This document shows positions 6,402 to 9,434 of a stretch of 9,434 nucleotides of DNA, in pieces. Source of the stretch: CAZUZD01 sp964624465 (GTDB lineage: Bacteria > Planctomycetota > Planctomycetia > Isosphaerales > Isosphaeraceae); contig CAZUZD010000248.1 of the NCBI GenBank assembly GCA_964624465.1, positions 1 to 9,434 of the forward strand, in the 5' to 3' direction. Each line of letters starts with the position of its first letter. The stretch's first letter is position 1. The notes below the pieces were generated by a model. That model saw only the letters and a program-made list of their open reading frames with translations. It did not search any database and was not told where the DNA came from. A program made the translations under genes and the position numbers.

Positions 6402-8639
6402 TCAGGCCGTGCGCTGTTCCGGGTATTTCACGCGGCCGTGGTAGATGCCGATGAGCGACTTGATCAGGCATTCGCGGATCTCGGCGATCTCGCGGAGCGT
6501 CAGACCGCACTCGTCGAGCTGGCCGTCGTCGAGCCGCTTCTGGATCAGCTCGTTGACCAGGCTGTCGATCCGCGCCGGGGTCGGCTCGGTGAGGGTCCGG
6601 CTGGCGCTCTCGACGGCGTCGGAGATCATGAGGATCCCCGCCTCCTTCGACTGCGGCTTCGGGCCGGGGTAGCGGAAGGCACTTTCCTGGACCGTGGCGG
6701 CGTCGGGGTTGCCGTCGCAGCGGCGGGCGGCCTCGCGGTAGAAGTACTCGACCAGGGTCGTGCCGTGGTGCTGCTCGATGAGGTCGATGATCGGCTGCGG
6801 CAGGTGGTGCTGACGCGCCAGGTCGCTGCCGTCCTTGACGTGGCCGATGATGATCAGCGTGCTCATCGCGGGCGCCAGGTTGGCGTGGCGGTTGGTCGCC
6901 CCGGCCTGGTTCTCGATGAAGTAGTGCGGTTTGACCATCTTGCCGATGTCGTGGAAGTACGCGCCGATCCGCACCAGGAGCGCATTGGCCCCGATGCGCT
7001 CGGCGGCCGCCTCGGCGATGGTGCCGACGGTGACCGAGTGGTTGTGCGTGCCGGGGGCCCGCCGCACCAGCTCCTGCAGCAGCGGGTGTGTGATGTCGCC
7101 CAGCTCCAGCAGGCTGATGCCGGTGACGATGCCGAAACTGCGCTCGACGAACGGCAGGCTGCCGCCCAGGAAGAAGCCGGCCATCAGGCCCCAGCCGGCG
7201 CGCCAGAAGGCGTCGTTGGCGACCATCTCGACGGCCTGGTCCTGGAACATGCCGACGGCCCAGGTCAGGGCGAAGTACCCGAAGGCCGCGTACAGGCCGA
7301 CCAGGATCGGCTTGGTCCGGGTGCGCACCTCGCGCAGCGGCAGGACGCAGGCGGCCGTCCCGCCCATCAGCACGATGAAATGCCCCAGTCCCATGCCGAG
7401 CGCCAGGCTGGTCAGCACCGAGAGCGTGAAGGCGAAGACCAGGGCGAACTGCGGGTTGTAGGCGATCGCCAGGATCATGGACGCCAGTGCCACCGGGATC
7501 AGCTCGGCGTCCCAGGGCTGCAAGGCCAGCAGCCGCGAGACGCCCATCGTCAGGGCGGCCAGGACCCCGAGCACGGCGACCCGGCGGGTGCTGGCGGCGA
7601 TCTTCGGCTCATGCCGAAGCACATAGTAGCTCAGCAGGGCGAAGACCGCGGCCACCAGGATGACCACGGCCACCCCGCGGCGGAGCCGATCACCGATCGT
7701 GAGCAGCGCATTGGCCACCTCGTGCTCGAGCCGGAGCACGGAGAGGTGGTCCTCCTTGATGCTCTCGCCCTGATCGACCAGCACCTCGCCCTTGTGATAG
7801 ACGCGGAACTCCTCGGCGACGGAGTTGTACGCCTGCTCGCGCTCGAGCTTGGTCCGGTTGTCCTCGTACCGCAGCGTGGGGGTGCCGGCGAGCTTGTCGT
7901 CGATCAGGTCGAAGAGGCGGCGGCCCACGTTCGGAGCGCTGAAGTTGCGGGCGAACGCCGTGGCCACGACGCCGTCGGGTTTGCGGATCCGCTCGGGCAG
8001 GATGTGGTCGCGGGCGACGTCGTGCAGGGTGCCCGGCTCGCCGTCGATGAAGACGCGCACCGTGGGCCGCGACTGCTCCTCGCGCGGGAGGGTGTCGGGC
8101 CCGAGCACGCCGTCGGCGATCAGGGAGTTGAACGCCGTCTCGATCTGGCGGTGCAGGTCGTCGCGACGGGTCTGGCTATCCGCAGCGGCGCGGATGTCCA
8201 GGAAGGTCGGCTCGTCGAGGTCCCACGAGGTCGTGAGGTTCTCGTCGAGCTGCTCGCGGCGCGAGACCTTGCCGATGGCGTCGACGAGGTCGGACAGCGC
8301 GACCGAGAGCTCCTTGATCCGAGCCGGGGTGTTGCTCAGCAGCGGGGTGACGGCCTCGGCCCGCGACCGCCGCTCGGCGTTGGTCTTGACCGGGTCACGG
8401 CGGCTGAATTCCTCGACGCGCACGAGCACGGGCCGACTCGGGCGCTGGCCCAGCCGGAAGGTGAACGGGGGCCCGGAGCCGTGGACGACCGCGGCGGTGG
8501 CGAGCACCGCGACGGCGAGGATCGCGAGCCGCGCCAGCCGGGTGCGCTGGCGGGCCTGTCGGGACTGCTGGATCGCCAGCGGCGCGGGCCGCAGCTGGGC
8601 CCGGGGGGTCGACCGGGGCCGACGTTTACCAATGCTCAT
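6402..8639 (-). CDS. pgpH: 7TM-HD (PgpH-type) cyclic-di-AMP phosphodiesterase
   Basis: A 745-residue membrane phosphohydrolase of the 7TMR-HDED/HDIG family; characterised members (Listeria PgpH, Bacillus YqfF) hydrolyse cyclic di-AMP to pApA. Layout: basic cytoplasmic N-terminus, first membrane helix at about 35-54, an extracytoplasmic 7TMR-HDED domain (about 65-315), a cluster of membrane helices (about 321-502), then a cytoplasmic HD domain. Metal-site residues are intact: HNHS (532-535), HDIGK (563-567), HH (624-625) and the Asp of ISDAVESASR (674). The ATG at 8639 was chosen because the upstream in-frame part is Arg/Pro-rich with AGG/AGA codons and more A/T in third positions than the body of the gene. 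A GTG at 8777, overlapping the phoH stop as GTGA, would add 46 residues. No strong ribosome site is seen for either. It lies between phoH and ybeY, as in Bacillus. Activity on c-di-AMP is inferred from family. Confidence 0.94.
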   Translation of the reverse strand: MSIGKRRPRSTPRAQLRPAPLAIQQSRQARQRTRLARLAILAVAVLATAAVVHGSGPPFTFRLGQRPSRPVLVRVEEFSRRDPVKTNAERRSRAEAVTPLLSNTPARIKELSVALSDLVDAIGKVSRREQLDENLTTSWDLDEPTFLDIRAAADSQTRRDDLHRQIETAFNSLIADGVLGPDTLPREEQSRPTVRVFIDGEPGTLHDVARDHILPERIRKPDGVVATAFARNFSAPNVGRRLFDLIDDKLAGTPTLRYEDNRTKLEREQAYNSVAEEFRVYHKGEVLVDQGESIKEDHLSVLRLEHEVANALLTIGDRLRRGVAVVILVAAVFALLSYYVLRHEPKIAASTRRVAVLGVLAALTMGVSRLLALQPWDAELIPVALASMILAIAYNPQFALVFAFTLSVLTSLALGMGLGHFIVLMGGTAACVLPLREVRTRTKPILVGLYAAFGYFALTWAVGMFQDQAVEMVANDAFWRAGWGLMAGFFLGGSLPFVERSFGIVTGISLLELGDITHPLLQELVRRAPGTHNHSVTVGTIAEAAAERIGANALLVRIGAYFHDIGKMVKPHYFIENQAGATNRHANLAPAMSTLIIIGHVKDGSDLARQHHLPQPIIDLIEQHHGTTLVEYFYREAARRCDGNPDAATVQESAFRYPGPKPQSKEAGILMISDAVESASRTLTEPTPARIDSLVNELIQKRLDDGQLDECGLTLREIAEIRECLIKSLIGIYHGRVKYPEQRTA

Positions 8640-8698
8640 GGATGGGCGTCTCGGGCGGACACGCTCCCTGGCGGGGCCGGGGGCCGCGTCGGAATGCA

Positions 8699-8718
8699 CC
8701 GCGCCGACGTCGGCGCGG
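8699..8718. repeat. Perfect 20-bp palindrome in the phoH-pgpH gap
   Basis: Bases 8699-8718 read the same on both strands (arms of 10, centre GACGTC). As RNA this would be an 8-bp all-GC stem with an ACGU loop. It lies 60 nt before the chosen pgpH start and 56 nt after the phoH stop, in the only part of this block that looks non-coding. It has no T-run, so a classical terminator is unlikely. It could be an operator for a dimeric regulator or an mRNA hairpin. In DNA this GC-rich, chance is possible but not trivial. Confidence 0.55.
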
Positions 8719-8773
8719 CTTCGTCCCGGGCTCCGGCGCTCACCACCAGGGCGAGCACCGGCCGGGACCCGCC

Positions 8774-9434
8774 TCACTCCAGGGCGGACAATCCGGCCGA
8801 CACCCGCGGGACCGCAGGCTCCGACACCGGTGGGGGCACCACCGGCGGCGGAGCCGCGGCCACGCCGGGCGTCGCCGGCACGTGTTCTTCGTAGGCATCG
8901 ACAATCGACTGCACCAGGGGGTGCCGCACGATGTCGCGCCGGTCCAGGGTCACGACCCCCACGCCGGGCACCCGGCGCAGGCGTTCGACGGCGTCGACCA
9001 GGCCGCTGACCGTGCCCGGGGGCAGGTCGTTCTGGCTCGGGTCACCCGTCACCACGATCCGGGCGTTCTGGCCCATGCGGGTCAGGAACATCTTCATCTG
9101 GGGCACGGTCGCGTTCTGCCCCTCGTCGAGGATGATCACCGCGTCGTTGAGCGTCCGGCCCCGCATGTACGCCAGCGGGGCGATCTCGATCAGGTCGTTG
9201 CCGATGTAGCGCCGCAGCTGGCCGAAGTCCATCAGGTCGTGGAGCGCGTCGAGCAGGGGCCGCAGGTACGGGTTGATCTTGGCCTCGAGGTCGCCGGGCA
9301 GGAACCCGAGCCGCTCGCCGGCCTCGACCGCCGGCCGCACCAGCACGATCTTCTTCACCGTTCCGGCCCGCAACAGGCTCACCGCCCAGCCGACGGCCAG
9401 GTACGTCTTGCCGGTGCCGGCCGGGCCGACGCAG
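8774..9434 (-). CDS. phoH: PhoH-like ATPase (YbeZ type), 5' end outside window
   Basis: A P-loop ATPase of the PhoH family, often linked to RNA metabolism and commonly encoded next to YbeY. The last 219 residues are visible, reading in from the window edge. The fragment opens with Walker A GPAGTGKT (fragment residues 3-10), followed by the strongly conserved RPAVEAGERLGFLPGDLEAKINPYLRPLLDAL, written here in two blocks: VRPAVEAGERLGFLPGDL, then INPYLRPLLDAL. Walker B is ILDEGQN (DEGQN at 103-107) where most members have DEAQN. Next come QMKMFLTRMG and the sensor-like VTGDPSQNDLP (from 128). The tail of about 35 residues is rich in Pro, Val and Ala and looks disordered. A GTG at 9382 is not the true start because Walker A lies upstream of it. 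The stop is followed by a 134-nt gap, or by a 4-nt GTGA overlap if the longer pgpH start is used. Confidence 0.96.
   Translation of the reverse strand, partial: CVGPAGTGKTYLAVGWAVSLLRAGTVKKIVLVRPAVEAGERLGFLPGDLEAKINPYLRPLLDALHDLMDFGQLRRYIGNDLIEIAPLAYMRGRTLNDAVIILDEGQNATVPQMKMFLTRMGQNARIVVTGDPSQNDLPPGTVSGLVDAVERLRRVPGVGVVTLDRRDIVRHPLVQSIVDAYEEHVPATPGVAAAPPPVVPPPVSEPAVPRVSAGLSALE

Noticed and set aside
4205..6454. A 749-codon open frame on the plus strand across recO, the CorC-type gene and ybeY
   Set aside because: It spans three well-supported minus-strand genes and their junctions, and its Arg/Gln/His/Gly-rich product shows no domain.
6438..8894. An 818-codon open frame on the plus strand opposite pgpH
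   Set aside because: It is antisense to a gene with clear HD and membrane domains. Its translation is Asp/Gly/Val/Arg/Gln-rich with no family motif, as expected for the mirror frame of GC-rich coding DNA.
1..9434. CRISPR array, transposon ends, tRNA or rRNA genes, or a defence system
   Set aside because: No regularly spaced repeats, transposase motifs, RNA gene signatures or defence-type domains were seen; all genes are housekeeping, in one direction, with uniform composition.

Overview
The window is about 9.4 kb of very GC-rich DNA (roughly 70% by eye) with strong G/C preference at third codon positions. It is packed with housekeeping genes that all read on the minus strand. The protein features suggest a planctomycete, probably from the Isosphaeraceae/Gemmata side of the phylum. 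These include a 7TM HD phosphohydrolase next to PhoH and YbeY, a divergent CNNM/CBS protein, and planctomycete-like lipoproteins of the LptE and BamD type. This placement comes from recognising family style, not from a database search.

In the direction of transcription (high to low coordinates) the order is: phoH (5' end outside the window), pgpH-type 7TM-HD phosphodiesterase, ybeY, CorC/HlyC-type CBS protein, recO, a TPR lipoprotein resembling BamD, an LptE-like lipoprotein, folP, and proA (3' end outside the window). Gaps are short or absent: phoH-pgpH 134 nt, pgpH-ybeY 32 nt, ybeY-corC 4-nt GTGA overlap, corC-recO 3 nt, recO-TPR lipoprotein 149 nt, TPR lipoprotein-lptE 71 nt, lptE-folP 67 nt, folP-proA 4-nt ATGA overlap. 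No stretch over 300 bases lacks a gene.

Three functional blocks can be read. The first (3785-9434) covers RNA handling, c-di-AMP turnover, ion homeostasis and DNA repair. It combines the Bacillus-like order phoH-pgpH-ybeY-...-recO with the E. coli-like ybeZ-ybeY-ybeX adjacency. The second (1537-3635) encodes two predicted outer-membrane-linked lipoproteins, an assembly or scaffold TPR protein and an LPS-assembly-like protein. The third (1-1469) covers folate and proline biosynthesis. There are no tRNA, rRNA, CRISPR, transposase or phage genes.

I do not see a new multi-gene system. The points most worth a second look are a perfect 20-bp palindrome in the phoH-pgpH gap, a GC-only hairpin centred on the stop codon of the TPR lipoprotein, and YbeY active-site substitutions. 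Long open frames on the plus strand are antisense shadows caused by the base composition.
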